Both the position numbers and the translations under genes were made by a program. Shown here one piece after another: positions 55,441 to 63,782 of a stretch of DNA of 64,000 bases. The DNA comes from Mycolicibacterium austroafricanum. Its GTDB lineage: Bacteria; Actinomycetota; Actinomycetes; Mycobacteriales; Mycobacteriaceae. Position 1 is the stretch's first letter. The number at the start of each line of letters is the position of its first letter. Location of the stretch: assembly GCF_902705885.1 (NCBI RefSeq), contig NZ_CACSIP010000056.1, positions 163,442 to 227,441 on the forward strand, read 5' to 3'. The notes below the pieces were generated by a model. That model did not search any database. It had not been told where the DNA came from and saw only the letters and a program-made list of their open reading frames with translations.

Positions 55441-56061
55441 TCAGTCGAAACTGGGGTCCTCGGTGCGACTCCGCTTCAGCTCCCAGAAGTGCGGGTAGGA
55501 CGCGAAGGTCACCGACGCGTCCCACAACTTGCCCGCCTCCTCGCCCCGCGGGATCCGCGACAACACCGGCCCGAAGAACGCCACGCCGTTGACGTGGATG
55601 GTCGGCGTGCCCACATCGTCGCCGACCGCGTCCATGCCGGCATGGTGGCTTTCGCGCAGCGCGGCGTCGTAGTCCGTGGATGTCGCCGCCTCTGCCAGCT
55701 CGGCCGGAAGCCCGGCCTCTTCGAGGGACTCCTTGATCACCTGACTGAAATCACTGTCGAAGTCCCGATAGCTGTTGTTGTGGATCCGCGTCCCCATCGC
55801 GGTGTAGAGCGGTCCGAGCACGTCGGCGCCTTTGGCCTGCTCGGCGGCGATCGCGACCCGCACCGGACCCCATGCCGTCTTCATCGCTTCGCGGTACTCC
55901 TCGGGCAGGTCCCTGCCCTCGTTGAGCACCGCCAGGCTCATCACGTGGAACCGGACGTCTATGTCGCGGACCTTCTCCACCTCCAGGATCCAGCGCGAGG
56001 TGATCCAACACCACGGGCACAGCGGGTCGAACCAGAAATCGGCGCGGGCCTTCTCTGACAT
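55441..56061 (-). CDS. DsbA/FrnE-like mycothiol-dependent reductase (Rv2466c type)
   Basis: 206-residue thioredoxin-fold protein with an inserted helical domain and the active site CPWC at residues 15-18 (DPLCPWCW). Rv2466c, its likely orthologue, uses mycothiol to reduce substrates and takes part in oxidative stress defence. The cis-proline segment GTPTIHVNGVAFFGPV is intact. Lies between the cytosine block and pepN, matching the M. tuberculosis order Rv2466c-Rv2467. Confidence 0.93.
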   Translation of the reverse strand: MSEKARADFWFDPLCPWCWITSRWILEVEKVRDIDVRFHVMSLAVLNEGRDLPEEYREAMKTAWGPVRVAIAAEQAKGADVLGPLYTAMGTRIHNNSYRDFDSDFSQVIKESLEEAGLPAELAEAATSTDYDAALRESHHAGMDAVGDDVGTPTIHVNGVAFFGPVLSRIPRGEEAGKLWDASVTFASYPHFWELKRSRTEDPSFD

Positions 56062-56162
56062 ATGTGGTCCTCTCCTCGATGACGAAGCTGTGACAGACGT
56101 CCCCACGGCACAACCACTGACACTCGACCTGTCTTCCCGTGTTCAGGCTAGTGTTGACGAGC

Positions 56163-58748
56163 GTGGCCCTTCCTAATCTGACCCGCGACCAGGCTGCCGA
56201 GCGCGCCGCCCTCGTCACCGTGGACAGCTATCACATCGCCCTGGATCTCACCGACGGCGCCGGCAAGCCCGGCGAGCGCACGTTCCGTTCGCTGACCACC
56301 GTCGAGTTCGACGCACTCGCCGGCGCAGACACCTACATCGACCTCGCCGCGGAGCAGATCCGCAGCGCCACGCTCAACGGCACGGAGGTCGACGTCTCGG
56401 GCTACGACGAGTCCACCGGCATCCTGCTCACCGGCCTGGCCGAACGCAACGTCCTGGTGGTGGACGCGGACTGCCGCTACTCGAACACCGGGGAAGGCCT
56501 GCACCGCTTCGTCGACCCCGTCGACGACGAGGTCTACCTGTATTCGCAGTTCGAAACCGCCGACGCCAAGCGGATGTTCGCCTGCTTCGACCAGCCCGAT
56601 CTCAAGGCTGTCTTCCACGTCACCGTCACCGCTGCGGCGCACTGGGAGGTCATCTCCAACGGCGCCACCGTCACCGCCCAGCAGCTCGGCGGGGCCAGGC
56701 GGCACACCTTCGCGGCCACCCCGCGGATGAGCACCTATCTGGTCGCGCTGATCGCCGGACCGTACGCGCGCTGGGATGACGTGTACTCCGATGCTCACGG
56801 CGAGATCCCGCTCGGCCTCTTCTGCCGCAAGTCCCTGGCCGAGTACATGGACCACGACCGGCTGTTCACCGAGACCAAGCAGGGATTCGCCTTCTACCAC
56901 GACAACTTCGGCACTCCGTACGCCTTCGGCAAGTACGACCAGCTGTTCGTCCCGGAGTTCAACGCCGGGGCGATGGAGAACGCCGGGGCCGTGACCTTCC
57001 TCGAGGACTACGTCTTCCGGTCGAAGGTGACGCGGGCATCCTACGAACGGCGGGCCGAAACAGTCCTGCACGAGATGGCCCACATGTGGTTCGGCGATCT
57101 GGTGACCATGCAGTGGTGGGACGATCTGTGGCTCAACGAGTCGTTCGCGACGTTCGCCTCGGTGCTGTGCCAGGCCGAGGCCACCGAGTACAAGCAGGCC
57201 TGGACAACGTTCGCCAACGTCGAGAAATCCTGGGCGTATCGCCAGGATCAGCTGCCGTCCACCCATCCGGTGGCCGCCGACATCCCCGACCTGCACGCCG
57301 TCGAGGTGAACTTCGACGGCATCACCTACGCCAAGGGTGCCAGCGTGCTCAAGCAGCTGGTCGCCTACGTCGGCCTAGAGTCGTTTCTCGCCGGGCTGCG
57401 GGACTACTTCCGCGACCACGCGTTCGGCAACGCGACGTTCGGTGATCTGCTTGGCGCGTTGGAGAAGTCGTCGGGCCGCGACCTGTCGGGCTGGGGCCGG
57501 CAGTGGCTCAAGACCACGGGGCTGAACACGTTGCGTCCGGACTTCGACGTCGACGACGACGGTAGGTTCACCCGGTTCGCCATCGATCAGGGCGGCGCCA
57601 AACCGGGTGCGGGTGAGACGCGGGTGCACCGTCTGGCGGTCGGCGTCTACGACCAGGACGAGTCGGGCAAGTTGGTGCGGGTGCACCGCGAGGAGCTCGA
57701 CGTCGAAGGCGAGACCACCGAAGTCCCGGCACTGCAGGGTGTTTCGCGGGGGAAGATGGTCCTGGTCAACGACGATGACCTGACCTACTGCTCACTGCGG
57801 TTGGATCCGGAGTCGTTGCAGACAGTGCTGACCCGCATCGCCGACATCGCCGAGCCGCTCCCCCGCACCCTGGCGTGGTCGGCGGCGTGGGAGATGACCC
57901 GCGACGCCGAGCTACGCGCCCGTGACTTCGTCGCACTCGTGATGAGCGGGTTGCATGCCGAGTCCGAGGTGGGAGTGGCACAGCGCCTGATCCTGCAGGC
58001 TCAGACGGCGCTGAGTTCCTACGCCGACCCGGGCTGGGCGGCCGCCAACGGCTGGCCCGCCTTCGGCGACGCGCTGCTGGACCTGGCGCGCGAGTCGGCA
58101 CCCGGTTCGGACCACCAGCTGGCGTTCGTCAACGCGCTGTGCACCTCGGTGCTCTCCCCCAACCATGTCGCGGTGCTGTCGACGCTGCTGGACAACGAGC
58201 CCGCAGCGGTGAACATGGCGGGTCTGGTGCTCGACACCGACCTGCGGTGGCGCATCGTGACCGCGCTGGCCGCCAGCGGCAACCTCGATGCCGGCGGCCC
58301 GGAGACCCCGTTCATCGATGCCGAGGCCAAGAACGATCCCACCGCCGCCGGGCGTCGCCAAGCCGCCGCCGCCGCGGCCGCGCGGCCACAGGCATCGGTC
58401 AAGGAGTCCGCCTGGCAGCAGGTCGTCGAGGATGACACGCTGGCCAACATCACGGCGCGGGCCATCATCGGCGGGTTCGTCCGGCCTGGTCAGGGCGAGC
58501 TGCTGGCACCGTTCCGGGCGAAGTACTTCGAGACCATCTCCGGTGTGTGGGAGCGGCGTTCGAGCGAGGTCGCCCAGACCGTCGTCATCGGGTTGTACCC
58601 GTCGTGGGACATCAGCCAGGACGCGTTGGACGCCGCCGACCGGTTCCTCGCCGACCCCGACGTACCGCCGGCACTTCGCAGGTTGGTCCTGGAGGGTCGT
58701 GCAGGGGTCGAACGTTCGCTGCGAGCAAGGGAATTCGACGCGGGCTAG
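56163..58748 (+). CDS. pepN: Aminopeptidase N (M1 zinc metallopeptidase)
   Basis: 861-residue enzyme removing N-terminal amino acids. The substrate-recognition GAMEN motif is near residue 273 and the zinc site HEMAHMWFGD with a downstream glutamate (NESFATF) is near 305. The C-terminal ERAP1-like helical domain is complete. The GTG at 56163 (VALPNLTRDQ) matches the start of M. tuberculosis PepN. It converges on the Esp-like operon. Confidence 0.95.
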   Translation: MALPNLTRDQAAERAALVTVDSYHIALDLTDGAGKPGERTFRSLTTVEFDALAGADTYIDLAAEQIRSATLNGTEVDVSGYDESTGILLTGLAERNVLVVDADCRYSNTGEGLHRFVDPVDDEVYLYSQFETADAKRMFACFDQPDLKAVFHVTVTAAAHWEVISNGATVTAQQLGGARRHTFAATPRMSTYLVALIAGPYARWDDVYSDAHGEIPLGLFCRKSLAEYMDHDRLFTETKQGFAFYHDNFGTPYAFGKYDQLFVPEFNAGAMENAGAVTFLEDYVFRSKVTRASYERRAETVLHEMAHMWFGDLVTMQWWDDLWLNESFATFASVLCQAEATEYKQAWTTFANVEKSWAYRQDQLPSTHPVAADIPDLHAVEVNFDGITYAKGASVLKQLVAYVGLESFLAGLRDYFRDHAFGNATFGDLLGALEKSSGRDLSGWGRQWLKTTGLNTLRPDFDVDDDGRFTRFAIDQGGAKPGAGETRVHRLAVGVYDQDESGKLVRVHREELDVEGETTEVPALQGVSRGKMVLVNDDDLTYCSLRLDPESLQTVLTRIADIAEPLPRTLAWSAAWEMTRDAELRARDFVALVMSGLHAESEVGVAQRLILQAQTALSSYADPGWAAANGWPAFGDALLDLARESAPGSDHQLAFVNALCTSVLSPNHVAVLSTLLDNEPAAVNMAGLVLDTDLRWRIVTALAASGNLDAGGPETPFIDAEAKNDPTAAGRRQAAAAAAARPQASVKESAWQQVVEDDTLANITARAIIGGFVRPGQGELLAPFRAKYFETISGVWERRSSEVAQTVVIGLYPSWDISQDALDAADRFLADPDVPPALRRLVLEGRAGVERSLRAREFDAG

Positions 58749-58760
58749 TTTCCTTCCGCG

Positions 58761-58819
58761 CGAGCGCGCGGGTCTGCACGGCGACACGCCGCTCAGCAGT
58801 GTGCGTGAACGCGCGCTCG
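58761..58819. repeat. Inverted repeat at convergent pepN/lipoprotein ends
   Basis: Arms CGAGCGCGCG (58761-58770) and CGCGCGCTCG (58810-58819) with a small inner hairpin (CGGC-GACAC-GCCG). It lies just after the pepN stop and just before the end of the opposing gene, so it probably ends transcription both ways. Confidence 0.6.
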
Positions 58820-58837
58820 TCGGCGCCGAGGGTCGGC

Positions 58838-59254
58838 TCAATGCCCGGCCGGCCAGGCGTCCGGGCAGGTGCGCCGCAATGCAGCAGCCGTTCCGTAGAT
58901 GGCATCCCCCGCCTCGAGGACCCGGTTGCGATCCTCGATGACCCCGGCCGGTGCTGTCGCACCGCGACGCTGGAGATCCGCCAACAGGCCGAATCCGTCC
59001 GCCCAGGTGTTCAGCTCGTCCCGCACCTGCGAGCCCGATACCGACTGCGCGGCCGCTCGCACCCTGTCGGCAAATCGCGCTGTGACGAGGCCGCCCACGG
59101 CGTCTCGCCCGTCCATGGCCAGGAACTCTGGGACGAGGCCGGCGACGACATCACAATCAGTCGAGCTCGCCGATCCCGACTCACCGCCACATGACGTCGT
59201 TGTCACGGGGAACGCGGCACAACAAATCAGCGCGATCAGTCGGGATGCCCTCAC
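58838..59254 (-). CDS. Putative lipoprotein, third gene of Esp-like operon
   Basis: 138-residue exported protein with a lipobox-like signal (PVTTTSCGG, cysteine at about residue 22) and a mainly helical body containing DCDVVAGLVPEF and CPDAWP. No recognised domain. Its start overlaps the stop of the second gene (59251). Resembles it in having an early-cysteine plus late-cysteine helical body, so the two may be a related pair. Confidence 0.72.
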   Translation of the reverse strand: MRASRLIALICCAAFPVTTTSCGGESGSASSTDCDVVAGLVPEFLAMDGRDAVGGLVTARFADRVRAAAQSVSGSQVRDELNTWADGFGLLADLQRRGATAPAGVIEDRNRVLEAGDAIYGTAAALRRTCPDAWPAGH

Positions 59255-59739
59255 TGTTGCGCCGAGGGCATGTTCGGGCAGAGTTCGCCGAGGGCGCCTG
59301 CGGCCTCATCTATCGGCCTGGCTATCTCGAGCATCTCCTCGATCGTCTCCGGCGGTTCCGGGCTACTAGCGTCCACGCGTTCGGACATCGCCAACCGGTC
59401 GGCCGCGTCCGCCCAATCGGTGAGGTGCTGCTCGATCTCGGGTGTCGAAACGGAATCAGCCGCGGTATGAACCAGCATCGCCATCTCGGTGTACTGCTCG
59501 ACAATCGATTGTGGATCACTCGGCAACGTGGCGCCCTGAGTCGGAGTCAACGATTCTGCTGCAGCCTGCCATTGGCGGGCAGCACCTTCCACCACCGCAC
59601 AGTCCGCCTCTCTCTCCGCGGACGCTGGCTCAGGGATGAGCCACATGACCACCAGGATGGCCGCCACAGTGGCAACCGCGGCACTCGCGATCCATATCCA
59701 GCGCACCCGTGCGGACCTCTGCGGCTCGGTGGAGTTCAT
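59251..59739 (-). CDS. Membrane-anchored hypothetical protein, second gene of Esp-like operon
   Basis: 162-residue protein with one N-terminal transmembrane segment (about residues 14-35), then a soluble helical region with two cysteines (EADCAVVE and ELCPNMP) facing outside. Unknown function. Overlaps both neighbours by four bases, so all three proteins are translationally coupled. Placement behind an Esp-like gene suggests a partner or immunity-type role, which is inference. Confidence 0.72.
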   Translation of the reverse strand: MNSTEPQRSARVRWIWIASAAVATVAAILVVMWLIPEPASAEREADCAVVEGAARQWQAAAESLTPTQGATLPSDPQSIVEQYTEMAMLVHTAADSVSTPEIEQHLTDWADAADRLAMSERVDASSPEPPETIEEMLEIARPIDEAAGALGELCPNMPSAQQ

Positions 59740-60851
59740 CGCGACCGTGACACCGTAGGTCGATCAGGGTCGAGTTCGAGAACGCTGCCCGACGGATCCG
59801 GGACGTAGAGGGTGAGTCGTGGATTGTCCGCCTGCAGCCGGTAGATGTCCTTGATGTCAATAGGATCCCAGTCGTTGAACCCCTTCGTGAACGGCATCTT
59901 GCTCTCGAAGTGGTATAGGTGTTCCGCCTCGATGTCGTGGGTGATCCACTGCGCCTGATACCAGGACCCGTCACGTTGTACCCAGCGCACATGGCCGGCG
60001 CCGTTGTTGAATCCCTCCCCGGTCACCCGGAACCGGTAAGCCTCCTTCACGACTACGGGCGGACCTTCACCCCAACCATTGGGCGGTGGTGAGACGACGT
60101 CCTGCAGTGCCGTGGTACCCCCCACCACCGGCGGATCGATACTGCGATGCCAGGGCGCCGGCGCCGGGATCGGCCCCATCGGAGGGCCACCGTTCGGGCC
60201 CGGTGGGTAGGCCTGGCCGAGCTCCCATCGGCCGCCGCCGGGCGCGGAATCGGGCGGCGGCGGCGGATCGAACGGGTAGGCCCATGGCGAGTTCTCGTCG
60301 CCGACGGCAGTGACGGGACCGTCACCGGCCGCAGTTTCGTCTCCGGTCCCGAGTTTCAGCTCACCGCCCAGCGCCTGGTATTCGGAGCCGATGCCGTGAA
60401 TGCGTCCGGCGATCCTGGCCATATCCGTGTGCGAACGTTGCAAGATCTCGACGACCTCACCGCTGCCTTTGCTCACCACCGGGTAGAGCATCCGCTCGCC
60501 CTGCGGGGTCTGCGGCACCGTCGCGGCGGCGTTCGTCACCCACTCACGCACCGAGTCGAGGTCACGCCGCCCCGCGGCCACCACCGCAGCCGACCTGTCG
60601 ACCTCAGCGCGTAAACGTCGATCGAGATGCGCCGCTCCCCCGAGAACACCCGCGTGCCGGTTGCTGGCGACCGCGTAGGCGTCCGACGCCGGGCCCTGCC
60701 AACGTTCTCCGGGCTTGGCGGCCCGCATCTCGGACTGCAACCGCAACAGCGTCGCACTCTCGTCGAACGCGGATCCGTCCTGCGGAAGGCCCTCGCCGAA
60801 GGTGGCGCGCGCCTTGGTCCATACCGCCATGAATGCGTCGAGCACGCCCAA
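59736..60851 (-). CDS. EspA/EspE-like type VII secretion-associated protein with unknown C-terminal domain
   Basis: 371-residue protein. The N-terminal ~150 residues (MGVLDAFMAVWTKARATFGEG, W-x-G in RWQGPASDAY near 50) match EspA/EspE-type WXG100-like helical domains. A proline-rich linker follows (about 195-245). A compact C-terminal domain of about 110 residues (from VVKEAYRFRVTGEGFNNGAGHVRW) is not recognised. Helical secretion domain plus variable C-terminus is the layout of secreted toxins and effectors, so this may be one. First gene of the three-gene operon. Confidence 0.78.
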   Translation of the reverse strand: MGVLDAFMAVWTKARATFGEGLPQDGSAFDESATLLRLQSEMRAAKPGERWQGPASDAYAVASNRHAGVLGGAAHLDRRLRAEVDRSAAVVAAGRRDLDSVREWVTNAAATVPQTPQGERMLYPVVSKGSGEVVEILQRSHTDMARIAGRIHGIGSEYQALGGELKLGTGDETAAGDGPVTAVGDENSPWAYPFDPPPPPDSAPGGGRWELGQAYPPGPNGGPPMGPIPAPAPWHRSIDPPVVGGTTALQDVVSPPPNGWGEGPPVVVKEAYRFRVTGEGFNNGAGHVRWVQRDGSWYQAQWITHDIEAEHLYHFESKMPFTKGFNDWDPIDIKDIYRLQADNPRLTLYVPDPSGSVLELDPDRPTVSRSR

Positions 60852-60920
60852 TGCTCGAACCTCCCCTCACCGGCTCGCAGTCCAGTTTAAGGTCGCCGAG
60901 ATACCGGTCCGCGCACCAAC

Positions 60921-60992
60921 TACGTCACCGTCGAGAGCTACGTCGCCGTCGAGAGCTACGTCGCCGTCGAGAGCTACGTCGCCGTCGAAAGT
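60921..60992. repeat. 18-bp tandem repeat, four copies
   Basis: TACGTCGCCGTCGAGAGC repeated from 60921 at 18-base intervals (60921, 60939, 60957, 60975); the first copy has one change (A for G) and the last is shortened and varied. In-frame length and near identity make it a probable variable-number minisatellite. It lies in the promoter region of the Esp-like gene. Confidence 0.9.
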
Positions 60993-61059
60993 GAAGCCAC
61001 GGTCGCGATCCCCGGGTGAATCACAGCCCGGAACGCTATTTCGCGGCGGAGGTCGAGCG

Positions 61060-61536
61060 TCAGTGTGGCGAGACGCCGGCCGAGAGCACCCGCACGCCGC
61101 TGATCAGCCCGTCGATCAGGTTGCCCTCTTTGAATGAGGCGGCGGCGGCAGACACTCCGAGCGGGGCGGTCTCCTCGATGCCGCGGCCCTTGACCTGTGA
61201 CCCGTAGACCACCTCGATGGCCTTCTGGTCCGGCGACACCGCAAGCAGCACCGCGTTGTCGGGGGTCGGCACCTTGGCCAGCAGCTCACGCGCGGTGGCC
61301 GCGGTGTCCGCGCCGAGGTCACCGATGTAGACCGCAAAGCGCGCCCGGGCGGCGCGCGAACCGAACTTCAGCGCGTTGTCGAGGATCACCAGGTCCTTCG
61401 TCGGAAACGGGTAGTGCACCGACAGCTCGCCCGGTTCGGTGACACCCGAGAGGCGTCCGCTGGACGTGACGGCGTAGCCGTAGGGCAGCTCAGCCAGTTC
61501 TTTCGACCCGACGGTCGCGACGTCACCACTTGCCAC
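61060..61536 (-). CDS. DUF5130/TPM-domain-like protein
   Basis: 158-residue cytosolic or membrane-associated protein in the position of Rv2468c. Its core (PFPTKDLVILDNAL ... FAVYIGDLG ... NAVLLAVSPDQKAIEVVYGSQVKGRG) resembles the TPM fold. Function unknown. GTG 61536 is chosen because GGGAGG lies about eight bases before it; GTG 61545 in frame would place the site on the codon. Overlaps the upstream small gene. Confidence 0.8.
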   Translation of the reverse strand: MASGDVATVGSKELAELPYGYAVTSSGRLSGVTEPGELSVHYPFPTKDLVILDNALKFGSRAARARFAVYIGDLGADTAATARELLAKVPTPDNAVLLAVSPDQKAIEVVYGSQVKGRGIEETAPLGVSAAAASFKEGNLIDGLISGVRVLSAGVSPH

Positions 61537-61774
61537 TTGCGCCACCTCCCACTGTCAGATGTGCATCGTGGCCACCGTGGCCGTGATCGGCCGGTTCTTC
61601 GGCAGCCCACAGGATCGGGGCGTGCGTCCACTTCTCCGACATATCGAAGGTCGCGGGATGCGGCCCCTTCTTGGTGAAGATGAACAGGGACAGGATCAAC
61701 GTCAGCGCCAGCGGAACCAGCACGAAGCTGGCGTGAATCAGTGCGGTCGTGTTCACACCGAAACCGTAACTCAC
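61523..61774 (-). CDS. Small single-pass membrane protein
   Basis: 83-residue protein with one N-terminal transmembrane segment (IHASFVLVPLALTLILSLFIF), a basic end (TKKG) and a His-rich tail (DHGHGGHD) that may bind metal. Start codon is uncertain: GTG 61774 and GTG 61756 both fit, neither with a good ribosome site. Between the HNH and DUF5130 genes. Confidence 0.7.
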   Translation of the reverse strand: MSYGFGVNTTALIHASFVLVPLALTLILSLFIFTKKGPHPATFDMSEKWTHAPILWAAEEPADHGHGGHDAHLTVGGGASGKW

Positions 61775-61781
61775 GGCCCGG

Positions 61782-62441
61782 TCAGGCCGCGCCCTCACCC
61801 AGGTATCTCACCCACGCCGGGTCGAGTTCCTTGATGCTGGAGAGCAACCGCCAATGTTGCCCCTTGGGCGGCAGCGGAGTGGTGTGCAACTTCCATCCCA
61901 GCTCGGTCAGCAACCGGTCGGCTTTGCGATGGTTGCATGCCGAACACGCGGCGACGCAGTTCTCCCACGAATGGGCGCCGCCGCGGCTGCGGGGGATGAC
62001 GTGGTCGACGGTGTCGGCCTTGGCCCCGCAGTATGCGCATCGGAACCTGTCGCGGTGCATCAGCGCCGCCCGGGTCATCGGAACTCGAGCGCGGTAGGGG
62101 ACCCGGACGAACGTGCGAAGACGGATCACCGACGGGACCACGATCGTCCGCGTGGCCGAGTGGACGACCGGACCCTGCGGGTCGTCGTGCACCACGTCGG
62201 CCTTACCGCACATCAGCATGATCACGGCGCGACGCATGGGCAACGCCGTGAGCGGCTCGTAGGTGGAATTCAACAGCAGCACCCGCCGACGACCCCAGAT
62301 CGACGCCTCGGGAACGGTGCCGGCGTGGACCTCACCTGGGCCGACGCTGTGCAGCGCACGCGTGGCAGTGCTTGTTGTCGACCCGGATGAGCCGACCGCG
62401 GACCGGTGCCGGTGGCCGCGACCGTTCTTGCGCTGAGCCAT
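61782..62441 (-). CDS. HNH endonuclease-family protein
   Basis: 219-residue protein with an HNH zinc-nuclease domain: cysteines in CAYCG and CSACNH and the metal/histidine motif VDHVIPRSRGG with WENCVAAC. Mycobacterial orthologue Rv2469c. Substrate unknown; may act on DNA in repair. ATG 62441 has GGAGG seven bases upstream. Confidence 0.9.
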   Translation of the reverse strand: MAQRKNGRGHRHRSAVGSSGSTTSTATRALHSVGPGEVHAGTVPEASIWGRRRVLLLNSTYEPLTALPMRRAVIMLMCGKADVVHDDPQGPVVHSATRTIVVPSVIRLRTFVRVPYRARVPMTRAALMHRDRFRCAYCGAKADTVDHVIPRSRGGAHSWENCVAACSACNHRKADRLLTELGWKLHTTPLPPKGQHWRLLSSIKELDPAWVRYLGEGAA

Positions 62442-62607
62442 ACGTCCTCCGACGGACAGTCCACCATGGATCACCCCGGACCGCACGGCAATTCTCGACG
62501 TGTTCGCTGGTCAGTCGATGAACATCGGGTGACCGGCACCTTCTGCGGACGTTCGGGCAGCTGCCCAGAAGCGTCCGAAGCCGGGCCGTCGGCGGTGATG
62601 GCCCACA

Positions 62608-63030
62608 ATGGACACGATGGGCGTGCAAGAGAATCCAGTCGAGAAGCAGCAGTCGTTCTACGACGCGGTCGGTGGCCATGCGACCTTCCACGCCATCGTG
62701 GCGAAGTTCTACGAACTGGTGCGGGAGGACGAGATCCTGCGTCCGCTCTATCCGGAGGAAGATCTCGACGGCGCCGAAGAACGGCTGCGGATGTTTCTCG
62801 AGCAGTACTGGGGCGGACCTCGCACCTACTCCGACCAACGGGGCCATCCGCGGCTCCGGATGCGTCATGCACCGTTTCGGATCGGTTACCTCGAACGTGA
62901 CGCGTGGTTGCGGTGTATGCACACCGCGGTGGCCGAGATCGACTCCGAGACGCTCGACGACACCCACCGCCAGGAGTTGATCGGCTATCTGGAGATGGCG
63001 GCGCAGTCGATGGTCAACTCACCGTTCTGA
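62608..63030 (+). CDS. glbO: Truncated haemoglobin GlbO
   Basis: 140-residue group II truncated globin that binds oxygen and may detoxify peroxide or NO and support respiration. YDAVGG opening, proximal histidine in MRHAPFRI, and near identity of the segment FLEQYWGGPRTYSDQRGHP with M. tuberculosis GlbO (Rv2470). N-terminus MDTMGVQENPVEK is slightly extended; an ATG at 62617 is also possible. Confidence 0.95.
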   Translation: MDTMGVQENPVEKQQSFYDAVGGHATFHAIVAKFYELVREDEILRPLYPEEDLDGAEERLRMFLEQYWGGPRTYSDQRGHPRLRMRHAPFRIGYLERDAWLRCMHTAVAEIDSETLDDTHRQELIGYLEMAAQSMVNSPF

Positions 63031-63038
63031 CGTCGCCA

Positions 63039-63116
63039 CCCCCCGCCGGAACGGTATTCCAGCAGGCGTTCTCTCACATTTTCGCTGCTGGAATACCGTT
63101 CCGGCGCAAAGGGGGG
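63039..63116. repeat. Dispersed palindromic element, copy B (convergent gene ends)
   Basis: Perfect 21-bp inverted arms (63044-63064 and 63086-63106) around a 21-base centre, flanked by C- and G-runs. The arm core GCCGGAACGGTATTCCA matches copy A at 16891-16962. It lies between glbO and the Rv2474c-like gene, which converge. Confidence 0.9.
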
Positions 63117-63119
63117 CGG

Positions 63120-63782
63120 TCAGCGCAGGACCACGGCCGGGTCGCCGCGACGGCGGTAGACGGTGCCGAACCGTGCGTCGATACGAAGCCAGGAGGGCAT
63201 CGCCCGTACCCGCACCACCTCGTCGGCGCCGACCGACTCCGGCGTCTGCGGCAGAAAGCCCATCGCGGTCAGGGCGAACACGCACCGCATCGGGATCCCG
63301 AGGCTCTCCCCGCCGGCAGTGACGGCGACGACCTCCTGATCCAACAGCGACGCAGGCGGGCCGTGCGCGCTGGAATGTTCCTTGGCCAGATCCACCCCCT
63401 GCTGGGCCAGGTCCAGGACCGCCCGTGCAGGCACGTCGTCGAGATGAACGAAGCCGGTGTCCGGCGGCAGAACTCCCCGCCAGGCTGAGTCCATCCCGAA
63501 ACCCGGGTCGACATATCCGTCGTCGCCGTCCATGGCCGCCAGCCCCGACAGCAGTGCGTCTGCCCCCGCGCAGAGATCGGCGGGCCGCACCCGGCCGCCC
63601 ACCACCCTGCTGGCCAGCACATCAAACCCGGTGGCGACCCAGGCGACGATCACTCCGCCCGGACGTTCCCGCAGCCGGACCACTGTCGCCTCGTCGAGTC
63701 GCCGCGCGCGCTCGGTGAAGGTCGACAGATCGTCGCGGTGGCTACTGCCGCCGAGCCAGACACCCCGCTCTGCGCCGATCAT
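63120..63782 (-). CDS. Conserved hypothetical protein (Rv2474c-like)
   Basis: 220-residue protein, all soluble, in the place of Rv2474c. It opens MIGAERGVWLGGSSHRDDL and ends VYRRRGDPAVVLR; contains repeated Ala/Val/Asp-rich strands but no recognised domain. ATG 63782 overlaps the upstream gene's stop and is favoured over longer frame starting at 63965, which would run through that gene's coding region. Confidence 0.75.
   Translation of the reverse strand: MIGAERGVWLGGSSHRDDLSTFTERARRLDEATVVRLRERPGGVIVAWVATGFDVLASRVVGGRVRPADLCAGADALLSGLAAMDGDDGYVDPGFGMDSAWRGVLPPDTGFVHLDDVPARAVLDLAQQGVDLAKEHSSAHGPPASLLDQEVVAVTAGGESLGIPMRCVFALTAMGFLPQTPESVGADEVVRVRAMPSWLRIDARFGTVYRRRGDPAVVLR

Noticed and set aside
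60921..60992. CRISPR array
   Set aside because: Units are contiguous 18-mers without spacers and no cas genes are present.
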